The translations under genes and the position numbers were made by a program. Positions 1 through 8,907 of a stretch of DNA of 32,507 bases are shown here, in pieces; position 1 is the first letter of the stretch, and every line of letters starts with the position of its first letter. This DNA is from Chloroflexota bacterium (GTDB lineage Bacteria; Chloroflexota; Limnocylindria; P2-11E). The notes beneath the pieces were generated by a model. It did no database searches. It saw only the letters and a list, made by a program, of their open reading frames with translations, and had not been told where the DNA came from. The stretch spans positions 1 to 32,507 of the forward strand of contig VBFI01000081.1 of the NCBI GenBank assembly GCA_005889275.1, in the 5' to 3' direction.

Positions 1-243
1 GACCTCGGCCTGCATTGCTTCGAGCCGCGGGGCGCCTTCTACTGCTTCCCCAACATCACCTCGACCGGACTCTCCGACGAGGTATTCGCGGAACGGCTCC
101 TTCGTGAAGAGAAGGTCGTCGTCGTTCCGGGCGGAGCATTCGGCGAGCGCGGGCGCGGTCACGTGCGCGCGTGCTACGCGACGAGCCTGGAGAAGATCGA
201 GGAAGCGGGCGACCGGATCGCGCGCTTCGTCGAGCGGGCGTGA
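1..243 (+). CDS. Class I/II PLP-dependent aminotransferase, C-terminal fragment
   Basis: The window opens inside this gene, and 80 codons remain before the TGA at 241. The residues match the C-terminal small domain of aspartate-aminotransferase-like enzymes: a GAFYCFPNI segment, a VVPGGAFGERG loop, and HVRACYATS, whose arginine is in the position that binds the substrate alpha-carboxylate in this fold. These enzymes transfer an amino group between an amino acid and a 2-oxo acid using pyridoxal phosphate in the cytoplasm. The PLP lysine and the substrate-specificity residues lie upstream of the window, so the exact substrate cannot be stated. The next reading frame starts with GTG inside the stop (GTGA overlap), suggesting translational coupling. 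Family is fairly certain; subfamily is open. Confidence 0.85.
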   Translation, partial: DLGLHCFEPRGAFYCFPNITSTGLSDEVFAERLLREEKVVVVPGGAFGERGRGHVRACYATSLEKIEEAGDRIARFVERA

Positions 244-885
244 CCACCGAGGCACCTCCGAGCGCGCCCGAGTGGCTCCCGCGCTTCGAAGAGGCGCTGG
301 AGAGCGGAGACCCTCTCGGCGCCTCGGACACGCTCCGCAAATCCGGCGTGAACGGCTGGGTCCGCAAGGATCAATCGCCTGGCCCGTGACGAGGATTGGG
401 GCGTGCGCGAGATGGCGGCGTCGCTCATGGGACGGCTCTTGGTCGAGGCCTTTCCCGATGTGCTGCCGATCGCCAGAGAATGGGTGAGCGCCCACGACCC
501 GCGCCTGCGTCGCGCCGCCGTGGTCGCCGCCAAGCACGCCGCGCGGACCCGCCGCACGGAGTGGGCCGAACCGCTCCTCGACCTCATCGAGCCGGCGCTG
601 CGCGACAGCGACGACTACGTGCGCAAGAGCCTCGGTCCGTTCGCGCTCGGCGACCAGTTCGTCCGGTCATACCCGGACGCGACGCTCGCGCGCCTCCGTA
701 CGTGGATGGAGGATCGGGACGAAAACGTCCGGTGGAACGTCGCGATGACCTTTTCCGCCGCGAGCGGCTCGCGCGTGGCCCAGCGCGCGCCTGACATCCT
801 CGAGTACCTCTCCGCGGACGAGCGCCCGCTCGTGCGCTCCGCGGTCCGCACCGCCCAGCGACGCATTCGCACGCTGGTCGCCTAG
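240..885 (+). pseudogene. HEAT-like / DNA-alkylation-repair-like protein with apparent +1 frameshift
   Basis: A GTG at 240 overlaps the upstream stop and opens a frame reading VTTEAPPSAPEWLPRFEEAL and onward to GVNGWVRK at 366-368; that frame stops at 387. The frame one base later continues without a break as INRLARDEDWGVREMAASLM from 370 and runs to the TAG at 883. Dropping one G at 368-369 joins the two halves into one protein of about 214 residues. The second half has amphipathic helix pairs (DPRLRRAAVVAAKHA, DDYVRKSLGPFAL, DENVRWNVAMTFS, ERPLVRSAVRTAQ) typical of HEAT repeats in DNA-alkylation-repair-like and scaffold proteins. If the frameshift is real, only the C-terminal part could be made, from a GTG at 403. 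Function is not known from sequence; it could be a repeat scaffold rather than a glycosylase. Confidence 0.7.
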
Positions 886-1479
886 ATGGGAACGCGTTAC
901 GAGGACCAGCCGCCCGAGCTGTGGGCGGGGCCCGAGTCGCTCGACCCCACGCCGGTATGGAAGCAGTTCGCGCTCATCGGCCTCTTCCTTGTCGTCGGAC
1001 TCGTCCTCGTCGGCGGCGTCGCGGCGTTCGCGGCGGCGCCGCAGATCGTCGCGCCTCCCGCCATGGTCCCCGGTGAACGGCTCGTGCTCTCGACCGGCGC
1101 GCTCCCTCCGGTCGTGACCGGCTTCGGGGCACCGGCGACGGCGATCGGCCCGCCCCTCGTCGACGACGCGCACCGCTTCCTCCTCGCGCGCGCGGGAGAG
1201 GGGCAGGCGGTCGCCTTCCGAGCGCGGTGGGCGCCGCATCCGGGCGAGCCCGAGTGTCCCGTCGAGTCCGCGATGTCCGGCGCCGCCCTCGGGTACGTCG
1301 CTTCCTGCGAAGGGACGGCGGGCCGCGCGTTCCTCTTCGACGCGAACGGCGCTCCGCGCGACCGCACCTATCGCGGGCTCGACCGATATCTTGTCTCGGT
1401 GAGCGACGATCGCGTCATCGTGAACCTGAGCCGGCTGATCGTGTCCCCCGAGCGCACGTCGGCGCCGCCCACGCCATGA
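886..1479 (+). CDS. Membrane-anchored protein with a degenerate Rieske-like domain
   Basis: The ATG follows the previous stop directly, and the TGA overlaps the ATG of gatB (ATGA). The protein has 197 residues: a short cytoplasmic start with PELWAGPESLDPTP, one membrane segment at about residues 25-51, and an extracytoplasmic domain. The end of that domain, from about Cys141 through AFLFDANGAPRDRTYRGLDRY to DRVIVNLSRLI, resembles the second half of a Rieske [2Fe-2S] domain, where the cluster-binding CxxH box leads into a glycine/proline loop and a final strand. Here Cys124 (ECPVE) and Cys141 (SCEGT) lie roughly where the two boxes would be, but neither has the histidine ligand, so a normal cluster is not expected. 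The fold assignment is inference from pattern. It may be a remnant or a repurposed subunit of a respiratory or photosynthetic bc-type complex. Confidence 0.55.
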   Translation: MGTRYEDQPPELWAGPESLDPTPVWKQFALIGLFLVVGLVLVGGVAAFAAAPQIVAPPAMVPGERLVLSTGALPPVVTGFGAPATAIGPPLVDDAHRFLLARAGEGQAVAFRARWAPHPGEPECPVESAMSGAALGYVASCEGTAGRAFLFDANGAPRDRTYRGLDRYLVSVSDDRVIVNLSRLIVSPERTSAPPTP

Positions 1480-2939
1480 CCGTGGCCGCGCCGCCCTACG
1501 AGCTCGTCATCGGGATCGAGACGCACGTCGAGCTCAAGACCGAGTCGAAGATGTTCTGCGGCTGCAGAGCGCGGTGGTTCGGCGCGCCACCGAACACGCT
1601 CGTCTGCCCGGTGTGTCTCGGCCTTCCGGGAGCGCTCCCGGTCCCGAACCGGCGCGCGATCGAGCTCGCCATCAACGCCGGCCTCGCGCTGCACTGCACG
1701 CAGCCCGAGCACACGAAGTTCGACCGGAAGAATTACCTCTACCCCGATCTCCCGAAGGGCTACCAGATCTCGCAATACGACCTTCCCCTGAACGTGAAGG
1801 GATGGCTCGAGCTCCCATCGGGCAAGCGCGTGGGCATCACCCGGGCGCATCTCGAGGAGGACACCGGAACGTTGAAGCACGGCGAGGACGCGGGCCGCAA
1901 ATACACCCTCGTCGACTTCAACCGCTCGGGCGTCCCGCTCCTCGAGATCGTCAGCGAGCCGGACATGAGCTCGGCCGAGGAGGGGGAGCAGTACGTCCGG
2001 GCGCTCCGAGACGTCCTCATCTACGCCGGCGTGTCCGACGTGCGCCTCGAGGAAGGCGCGGGACGCTTCGACGTGAACGTCTCGATCCGCTTCTCCGAGG
2101 ACGGAAAGACCGCGTGGCCGCCGCAAAGCGAGATCAAGAACCTGAACAGCTACCAGGCCCTCCGCGACGCCGTCGCCTACGAGTCGCGACGTCTGTGGGA
2201 GGACTGGCAGGCGGGCGGCGAGCTGCGGACCCGAAGCGGCAAGATCACGGTCGGATGGAGCCCCGACCGGCGGCGCACCTACCTCCAGCGCACCAAGGAG
2301 GAGGTCGAGGACTACCGCTACTTTCCGGAGCCCGATCTCGTCGCGCTCGCACCCGACCGCACGATGGTCGAGAACTTGCGTGCGTCGCTCCCCGAGATGC
2401 CCGCTGATCGGCGTGCCCGCTTCATCGAGCACCTCGGTCTTTCCGACTACGACGCGCGCAACCTGCTCGCCGATCCCGCGCTCGCGGAGTTCTTCGAGGC
2501 GACGATCAAGCTCGAGCCGGCGAACCCAAAGGCCGCCGCGAACTGGGTCCTCGGCGAGATCTCGGCGGCCCTGAAGCGCGACGGCATCGCGCTGCGGGAC
2601 GCCCGGATCACCCCCGAGCACGTGGCCGAGCTCATCCGGATGGTCGACGCGGGGCGGATCAGCATCACCGCCGCGAAAGCGGTCTTCGCGCAGCTGTGGA
2701 AGGACGGCGGCGACCCCGAAGCGATCGTGAACACGATGGGCCTCGCACAGGTGAGCGACGAGGCCGCCCTCGCCGAGGTCGTCGATCTCGTGCTGAAGGA
2801 GGACGCGAAGGCTGTCGCGTCCTACAGGGCGGGGAACGACCGCGCGCTCGGGGCGCTCGTCGGCGCGGTCATGAAGCGCCTCGGCAAAAAGGCGAATCCC
2901 GTCGTGGTGAACCGGATCCTGCGCCAGCGCATCGGCTAG
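1476..2939 (+). CDS. gatB: Aspartyl/glutamyl-tRNA(Asn/Gln) amidotransferase subunit B
   Basis: GatB is the tRNA-binding kinase subunit of the GatCAB complex, which converts Glu-tRNA(Gln) and Asp-tRNA(Asn) to the correct aminoacyl-tRNAs in organisms lacking GlnRS or AsnRS. The 487-residue product has family-typical length and motifs: YELVIGIETHVEL at the N-terminus, the cysteine cluster MFCGC and VCPVCLGLPG, KNYLYPDLPKGYQISQYD, RAHLEEDTGTLKH, DFNRSGVPLLEIVSEPD, and the YqeY-like C-terminal tail domain ending in NPVVVNRILRQRIG. The ATG at 1476 overlaps the upstream TGA by four bases, and a longer upstream reading in the same frame is antisense-like and unsupported. No gatA or gatC is in the window, so the complex is encoded in separate loci. 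The stop abuts the stop of malate synthase on the other strand with no gap. Confidence 0.97.
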   Translation: MTVAAPPYELVIGIETHVELKTESKMFCGCRARWFGAPPNTLVCPVCLGLPGALPVPNRRAIELAINAGLALHCTQPEHTKFDRKNYLYPDLPKGYQISQYDLPLNVKGWLELPSGKRVGITRAHLEEDTGTLKHGEDAGRKYTLVDFNRSGVPLLEIVSEPDMSSAEEGEQYVRALRDVLIYAGVSDVRLEEGAGRFDVNVSIRFSEDGKTAWPPQSEIKNLNSYQALRDAVAYESRRLWEDWQAGGELRTRSGKITVGWSPDRRRTYLQRTKEEVEDYRYFPEPDLVALAPDRTMVENLRASLPEMPADRRARFIEHLGLSDYDARNLLADPALAEFFEATIKLEPANPKAAANWVLGEISAALKRDGIALRDARITPEHVAELIRMVDAGRISITAAKAVFAQLWKDGGDPEAIVNTMGLAQVSDEAALAEVVDLVLKEDAKAVASYRAGNDRALGALVGAVMKRLGKKANPVVVNRILRQRIG

Positions 2940-4541
<1,602 letters not shown>

Positions 4542-4593
4542 CGATCCACCTCCGCTTGCGCGATGCGAAAGACCGGCACCACGATGTCTCGAG

Positions 4594-5154
4594 GTGCGGA
4601 ACGCCGCCTCGATCCGGGTGTGCTTCGAGCGGCTGGCGCGGGAGTGGGGGACCATCGATGTCCTCGTCAACAACGCCGGAACGAACGTCCCGACCGACCT
4701 CGCGACGCTGGACGAGGCGGCCTGGGATGCCGTCGTCGACACGGACCTGAAGGGCGTCGCCTTCGTGACCCAGGCGGCGGTCGCGGTGCTCGCGGACGGC
4801 GGGCGGATCGTGAACGTCGCCTCGATCTACGGAGTGGTCGGTCGGGTGGAGCGCGTCGCGTACAGCGCGGCGAAGGGCGGCGTCGTGACGCTCACCCGTT
4901 CGCTCGCGCTCGAGCTCGCGACTCGGGGGATCACCGTGAACGCGGTCGGCCCGAGCCTCATCGAAACGGACCTCACGCGGGACCGGATGCGACGCGATCC
5001 GGCCTTCCGGGAGCTGGAGATCGCGCGCACGCCGCTCGGAAGACTCGGCACGGCCGAGGACGTCGCGGGCGCCGTCGTGTACTTCGCGTCGACCGAGGCG
5101 GCCTTCGTGACCGGCCAGATGCTCTTGATCGACGGGGGGACGAGCGCGCACTGA
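4594..5154 (+). pseudogene. Short-chain dehydrogenase/reductase, 5'-truncated
   Basis: The recognisable part begins around 4590 ([20 protein letters not shown]) and contains the middle and end of a classical SDR: the [11 protein letters not shown] motif, the active-site serine region NVASIYGV, the catalytic YSAAK with its Tyr and Lys, the PG-like loop AVGPSLIETDLT, and the end AAFVTGQMLLIDGGTSAH. The first 60 or so residues, including the TGxxxGIG dinucleotide-binding turn, are missing. Upstream is the complete malate synthase gene on the other strand, so the lost part cannot be in another frame. The GTG at 4594 is the most downstream plausible start and would give 186 residues against the usual 245-260. 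Without the Rossmann N-terminus NAD(P) binding should fail, so I treat it as a remnant. Confidence 0.75.
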
Positions 5155-5292
5155 CCTCCTTCGCGACCTCCCCCGGCCGTACATCAGTACTCCCCCGTGG
5201 CCGATATCCCCCGTTCGGGAATGGGGTCGCCAGGGTCGGCGCCCTACAACTTCCCAGGGACCGAAGACGGTCCTCGGAGGAGACGAGAGGGA

Positions 5293-6975
5293 GTGGCCGC
5301 AGTCTTGGAAACCCGGCGGGAGGAGCAGCAGCGAACGGCACCGGCCCAGTTGAACGTCGTGCCGATGACGCCGCCCGTCGAGGCGACCCTCCGGATCCTC
5401 CTCAACAGCGTCCCGTACCTCATCGGGGCCGCCGTGGTGCGCCATCCCGCGGTGGGCGACGCCGTCGCTGCCGAGGTCGGGCGCATGCCCTGGCTTCACG
5501 ACCGCCGCCTCCTCAGCCTGCAGCTCCCCGACGACAGCCTCCCGGCGAATCGCGCGGTCGTGCTCGACTGGCCCGTTCCCTATCAGGCGGAGTGGGTCGG
5601 CGTGCCGCCGCGGCTCCTCATTTCTCGGCTCGTCGCGGCCGACCGGACCGTCGGGGTCCTGCTCGGAACGCTGATCACCCGCGAGCAGATCTCGGCCCCC
5701 GCGCGCGAAGCCCTCGACCTTTCGTGCGAGCTCATCGCCGCGGCGGTCGGCAGCGACTCGCTGGTGACGTTCGCCGGGACGCCCGGCGAGCCGCGACGGC
5801 TCGTCCTCGTTTCGGACGAGCCTCTGGGGGAGCCCGAGCCCCAGCGGCTCACCGTCGTCGCGGCGGAGACCGAGCCGGCCATCGATCCACAGGACGAGCA
5901 GGACGACCGCGATCGCCAGGTCGTGGAAGAGGTCGCGCGCGCCATCGCCGAGCTCACGGACGCGCGCTCGATGGGCCGCGTGCTCCGCGACGCGGTCACC
6001 GCGATCGCGGGTGTCGACGGCTTCTCGGTGTCGCTCTTCAACAGCGTGCGACGCGAGGTCGCCTACCGCTACAAGGTGGTCGGCTCGGACCCGGACTCCG
6101 CCGAGATGGGCCGGCAGGCGGTCGACGACGGACCGGATTGCTACGCCGCACGGCGCGACCGCCGCTGGCACGCGTTCGTGCGGGAGATCGGGATCCGCGG
6201 ACCCGAGGGCGTCCAGGCGCGAAAGATCTCCGTCCTGCAATACCCGGTCGACGCCGCCGACGAGATCGTCGGCATCGCCACGCTGCAGGTCTTCGGGGAC
6301 GGCGGCTTCTCGGATCACGCCACGCGTCTGGTCGCCCGCGTCGTCGACGTCGCGACCGATCGCCTTGCCGCGGTGCGGCGGGCCGCGCGCTTCCAACCAA
6401 GTCCCTCCCCTCATGAGTCCGCGGCGGCCGTCGTCCTCCCGCCGGCCGCCGCGGCTCCCTCCTCCTCCGCGCCGACCCAGCCCGAGGGTGCGACCACCGA
6501 CGAGATCCTGAGCGACCTCATGACGAGGTGCGCCGAGATCGGACTGCCCACGACGTTCCTCGTGGGTGTGGATCCGGCCGCCGGCCTCCTGCGGGGCGAG
6601 CTCATCAGCGCGTCACCAGCCGCACGCGAGCTCGACTACGCGCTCGGCGTGTCGGTCGGTCGATTCACCATCGAGCTCGCCGACCGGTTCAATGCGATCG
6701 CGCGTGCGTGTCGCGAGGGCCGGATCGTGACCTCGATGACGCTCGACGAGGTGATCCATCCGCTTCGTGACGCCGACGGTGCCGCGACGCTCGAGCGGCT
6801 GGTCCAGGGCGGTCGCACGACGATCCTTCCGATCAGCGTGTCCGGCGACGTCGTCGGAGCGCTCGTGGTCGGGCCGATGGCCGACGAGCCGGGGTTCAGC
6901 ACGGTCGTGAAGGTCCGCGACATCGTGAACGAGACGGCATCGCGACTCGCCGAGGTCTGGCAGACCGGCCGCTAG
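5293..6975 (+). CDS. Multi-GAF-domain protein without an output domain
   Basis: The product has about 560 residues, is soluble, and shows no kinase, cyclase, HD or DNA-binding domain. Three GAF-like units can be traced: about residues 30-155 (LLNSVPYLIGAAVVRHP to LSCELIAAAVG), 210-365 (VVEEVARAIAELTDARSMGR to VDVATDRLAAVRR) and 400-560 (LSDLMTRCAEIGLPTTFLVG to IVNETASRLAEVW), the last two separated by an Ala/Pro/Ser-rich linker. Each ends with the typical beta-strand and helix pattern (GIATLQVFGDGGFSDHATRLV; GALVVGPMADEP). GAF domains bind small ligands or mediate dimerisation, so this may be a sensor acting through a partner. I prefer the GTG at 5293 because GGAGG at 5276-5280 and AGAGG at 5286-5290 precede it; GTG 5197 and ATG 5221 are in-frame alternatives. 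GAF is assigned by pattern, not by search. Confidence 0.75.
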   Translation: MAAVLETRREEQQRTAPAQLNVVPMTPPVEATLRILLNSVPYLIGAAVVRHPAVGDAVAAEVGRMPWLHDRRLLSLQLPDDSLPANRAVVLDWPVPYQAEWVGVPPRLLISRLVAADRTVGVLLGTLITREQISAPAREALDLSCELIAAAVGSDSLVTFAGTPGEPRRLVLVSDEPLGEPEPQRLTVVAAETEPAIDPQDEQDDRDRQVVEEVARAIAELTDARSMGRVLRDAVTAIAGVDGFSVSLFNSVRREVAYRYKVVGSDPDSAEMGRQAVDDGPDCYAARRDRRWHAFVREIGIRGPEGVQARKISVLQYPVDAADEIVGIATLQVFGDGGFSDHATRLVARVVDVATDRLAAVRRAARFQPSPSPHESAAAVVLPPAAAAPSSSAPTQPEGATTDEILSDLMTRCAEIGLPTTFLVGVDPAAGLLRGELISASPAARELDYALGVSVGRFTIELADRFNAIARACREGRIVTSMTLDEVIHPLRDADGAATLERLVQGGRTTILPISVSGDVVGALVVGPMADEPGFSTVVKVRDIVNETASRLAEVWQTGR

Positions 6976-6978
6976 CCG

Positions 6979-6984
6979 TATAGT
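6979..6984 (+). promoter_or_regulatory. Putative -10 element TATAGT upstream of the membrane-EEP gene
   Basis: TATAGT ends ten bases before the ATG at 6995. A weak -35-like CTGGCA (6957-6962) lies 16 bases upstream of it. The predicted transcript would have almost no leader, which fits the absence of a Shine-Dalgarno sequence at this start. Confidence 0.4.
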
Positions 6985-6994
6985 CGCTCGCCGA

Positions 6995-8827
6995 ATGATC
7001 GGCGAGGTGGCCTTTGGGGTCATCGGCCTTCTCCTTCTCCTCGCCGACATCCGCATCTTCGCGTCGACTTTCCAGCAGACCTTCTACGGCACCTCCAGTA
7101 CGCAGCTCGCCGTGATGGCGGGCGCGGTCTTCGCGACGTCGTTCCTGGCGCCACTCGTCGGGTGGCGCCTCGGGCCACGCCGGTCGGTCGCGCTCTCCGC
7201 GGCGCTCCTTGGGATCGCGACGCTCCTCGCGACGCTCTCGCGAAGCAACGTCGTCGATCTCGCCCTCACGATCGTCGGACTGGCCGGAGGCTTCTGGTGG
7301 CTCGCCCTGCTGCACTCCTCACGTGCTCCGGACCGGCGATCGCCCTTCTCGATCGCGATCCCGGTCGCGCTCGTCGTCGATCTGGTGGCGCGGGCGGCGT
7401 TCGGCACCGTGCCGATCGTGGACATGCCGCTCGCCGTGGCCGGGCCCGTCGTGCTCATCGTCGCGCTCGTGTTCCTCGCGGCCGGCCTCGCCGCCCTGAG
7501 CGGCGAGCGCGCGTGGACGCGGCCTGGCGCCGCCGGCACGCTCGCGCTGATCGCGCTTCCGGTGGTCCTCTTCGTCGCCGAGACCGGTGGGACGAACGGC
7601 GCGCAGACCGCCCTCGCCGGTGGGCTCGGCCTCGGCCCCGACTCGGTGCGCAGCACCGAGCTCGGGTTGGTGATCGTCGGACTCGGGCTCGCGCTTGGGA
7701 CGCTCGCGCTCGCGCAGCCACTCCCGGCCGGCATCCTCGCCGCGGTCGCCTGCGCGGGTGGTGCGGCGCTTCTCTGGGCACACATCCCGGTGGCGTCACT
7801 CGCCGGCGGATTCGTGCTCGCCGGCGGCGTGGTGCTCGCCGGCGCCAGCCTGCCGGCCGCGTCGCTCGCGCCGAGCCGGACGCCCATTGTCGTTTCGTTC
7901 GCTCTCGCGGTCGGGTGGCTTCTCTTCCTCGCGACGACCTTCGGCTTCTACGCCTTCTGGGCGTATACGCCCGCGGCATGGGTCGGGACGGCGGTCGTCG
8001 CCGTCGCCGCGCTGGCCGTCCCCGGGCGGGCCGTTCCGCCGTGGCGCGCCCTGCCGATCGCCCTCGTTCCGATCGCCGTCGCGGTGCCGTTGCTCGCGCT
8101 CGTGCTCGCGCCGGGGCCGCCTCCGGTCGCCGACCCGCGGAACACGTTCACGGTGATGACCTACAACATCCACCAGGGGTTCAACGCCGGCCAGGTCCCG
8201 TCGCTCGACGCGCTCGTCGAGGTGATCTCGCACGAATCGCCGGATGTCCTCGTCCTCCAGGAGGTCGTGCGGGGATGGATGATCGACGAGCAGCACGACG
8301 CGCTCGCCGTGCTCTCCGAGCGGCTTGCCATGCCGTACGTGTTCGGTCCGAACATCGGCGATCTCTACGGGAACGCGATCCTCTCGCGGTACCCGATGAC
8401 CGACGTGCGGCGGATCCATTTCGCGGTCGAGCCGTCGCTCCGGCACCAGCCGCGCGGCGCGATCGGCGTCCGTATCGGCGACGTGCTCGTCGTGACGACG
8501 CACCTCGACGACATCAGCGACTCAAGCGCGATCCGGCAGGAGCAGGTGCGCGCGATCCTCTCCGCCTGGAGCGGTGAGCGCATCGCGATCATCGCCGGGG
8601 ACATGAACGCGGAGCCCGGCACGCTCGAGATGGGCCTTCTCGGCGAGGCCGGGTACGGTGACATCGGCGAGCCCGCGGGTGGGACGACGATCGATGATCC
8701 GCCGAAGCGGATCGATTACGTCTGGGGCATCGGCGTCACCGCCTCGAATGCGCGGACGGTGAAGGCCCCCGCGGCGTCGGACCATCGCGCGCTGGTGGTG
8801 AACGTGACGCGCCAGGCACGCCCGTGA
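6995..8827 (+). CDS. Polytopic membrane protein with C-terminal endonuclease/exonuclease/phosphatase domain
   Basis: The 610-residue product starts with a hydrophobic region of about ten or more membrane segments (residues about 1-380; GLLLLLADIRIFAST, FFYAFWAY-like stretches, many Ala/Leu/Val runs). It continues into a complete EEP domain from about residue 385. All family motifs are present: MTYNIHQG (metal-site Asn), VLQEV (catalytic Glu), GNAILSRYP, TTHLDD (His), AGDMNAEP (Asp/Asn pair), KRIDYVWG and SDHRALV (terminal catalytic His). The domain should therefore be an active metal-dependent phosphodiesterase or phosphatase. The substrate is unknown; nucleic acid, phosphoinositide, sphingomyelin and lipid-anchor substrates all occur in this superfamily. 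The TM-plus-EEP architecture resembles the eukaryotic Cwh43/PGAP2IP layout. Start at ATG 6995, 19 bases after the upstream stop. Confidence 0.85.
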   Translation: MIGEVAFGVIGLLLLLADIRIFASTFQQTFYGTSSTQLAVMAGAVFATSFLAPLVGWRLGPRRSVALSAALLGIATLLATLSRSNVVDLALTIVGLAGGFWWLALLHSSRAPDRRSPFSIAIPVALVVDLVARAAFGTVPIVDMPLAVAGPVVLIVALVFLAAGLAALSGERAWTRPGAAGTLALIALPVVLFVAETGGTNGAQTALAGGLGLGPDSVRSTELGLVIVGLGLALGTLALAQPLPAGILAAVACAGGAALLWAHIPVASLAGGFVLAGGVVLAGASLPAASLAPSRTPIVVSFALAVGWLLFLATTFGFYAFWAYTPAAWVGTAVVAVAALAVPGRAVPPWRALPIALVPIAVAVPLLALVLAPGPPPVADPRNTFTVMTYNIHQGFNAGQVPSLDALVEVISHESPDVLVLQEVVRGWMIDEQHDALAVLSERLAMPYVFGPNIGDLYGNAILSRYPMTDVRRIHFAVEPSLRHQPRGAIGVRIGDVLVVTTHLDDISDSSAIRQEQVRAILSAWSGERIAIIAGDMNAEPGTLEMGLLGEAGYGDIGEPAGGTTIDDPPKRIDYVWGIGVTASNARTVKAPAASDHRALVVNVTRQARP

Positions 8828-8855
8828 GGCGATAGCGATGAGCCTCGCGCGCCGC

Positions 8856-8861
8856 TAGACT
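8856..8861 (+). promoter_or_regulatory. Putative -10 element TAGACT upstream of dnaE
   Basis: TAGACT sits in the 80-base gap between the membrane-EEP gene and dnaE, about 46 bases before the proposed dnaE start. It matches the TAGNNT pattern seen at other starts in this window. No convincing -35 was seen. Confidence 0.3.
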
Positions 8862-8907
8862 CGACTGACGCCGGGGCTTCCTCCGAGCGCACGCGTGGGG
8901 CAGGGCT

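Noticed and set aside
1227-1475. A longer gatB start far upstream of 1476
   Set aside because: The extra residues are Arg-rich and overlap the Rieske-like gene in another frame; the family N-terminus begins at 1476.
5155-5292. Riboswitch or structured leader before the GAF gene
   Set aside because: No recognisable aptamer or strong hairpin; the region may simply be promoter and untranslated leader or extra N-terminal codons.
8838-8858. A six-codon leader peptide (ATG to TAG) upstream of dnaE
   Set aside because: No Shine-Dalgarno, no regulatory codon run and no attenuator hairpin; it also overlaps the putative promoter.
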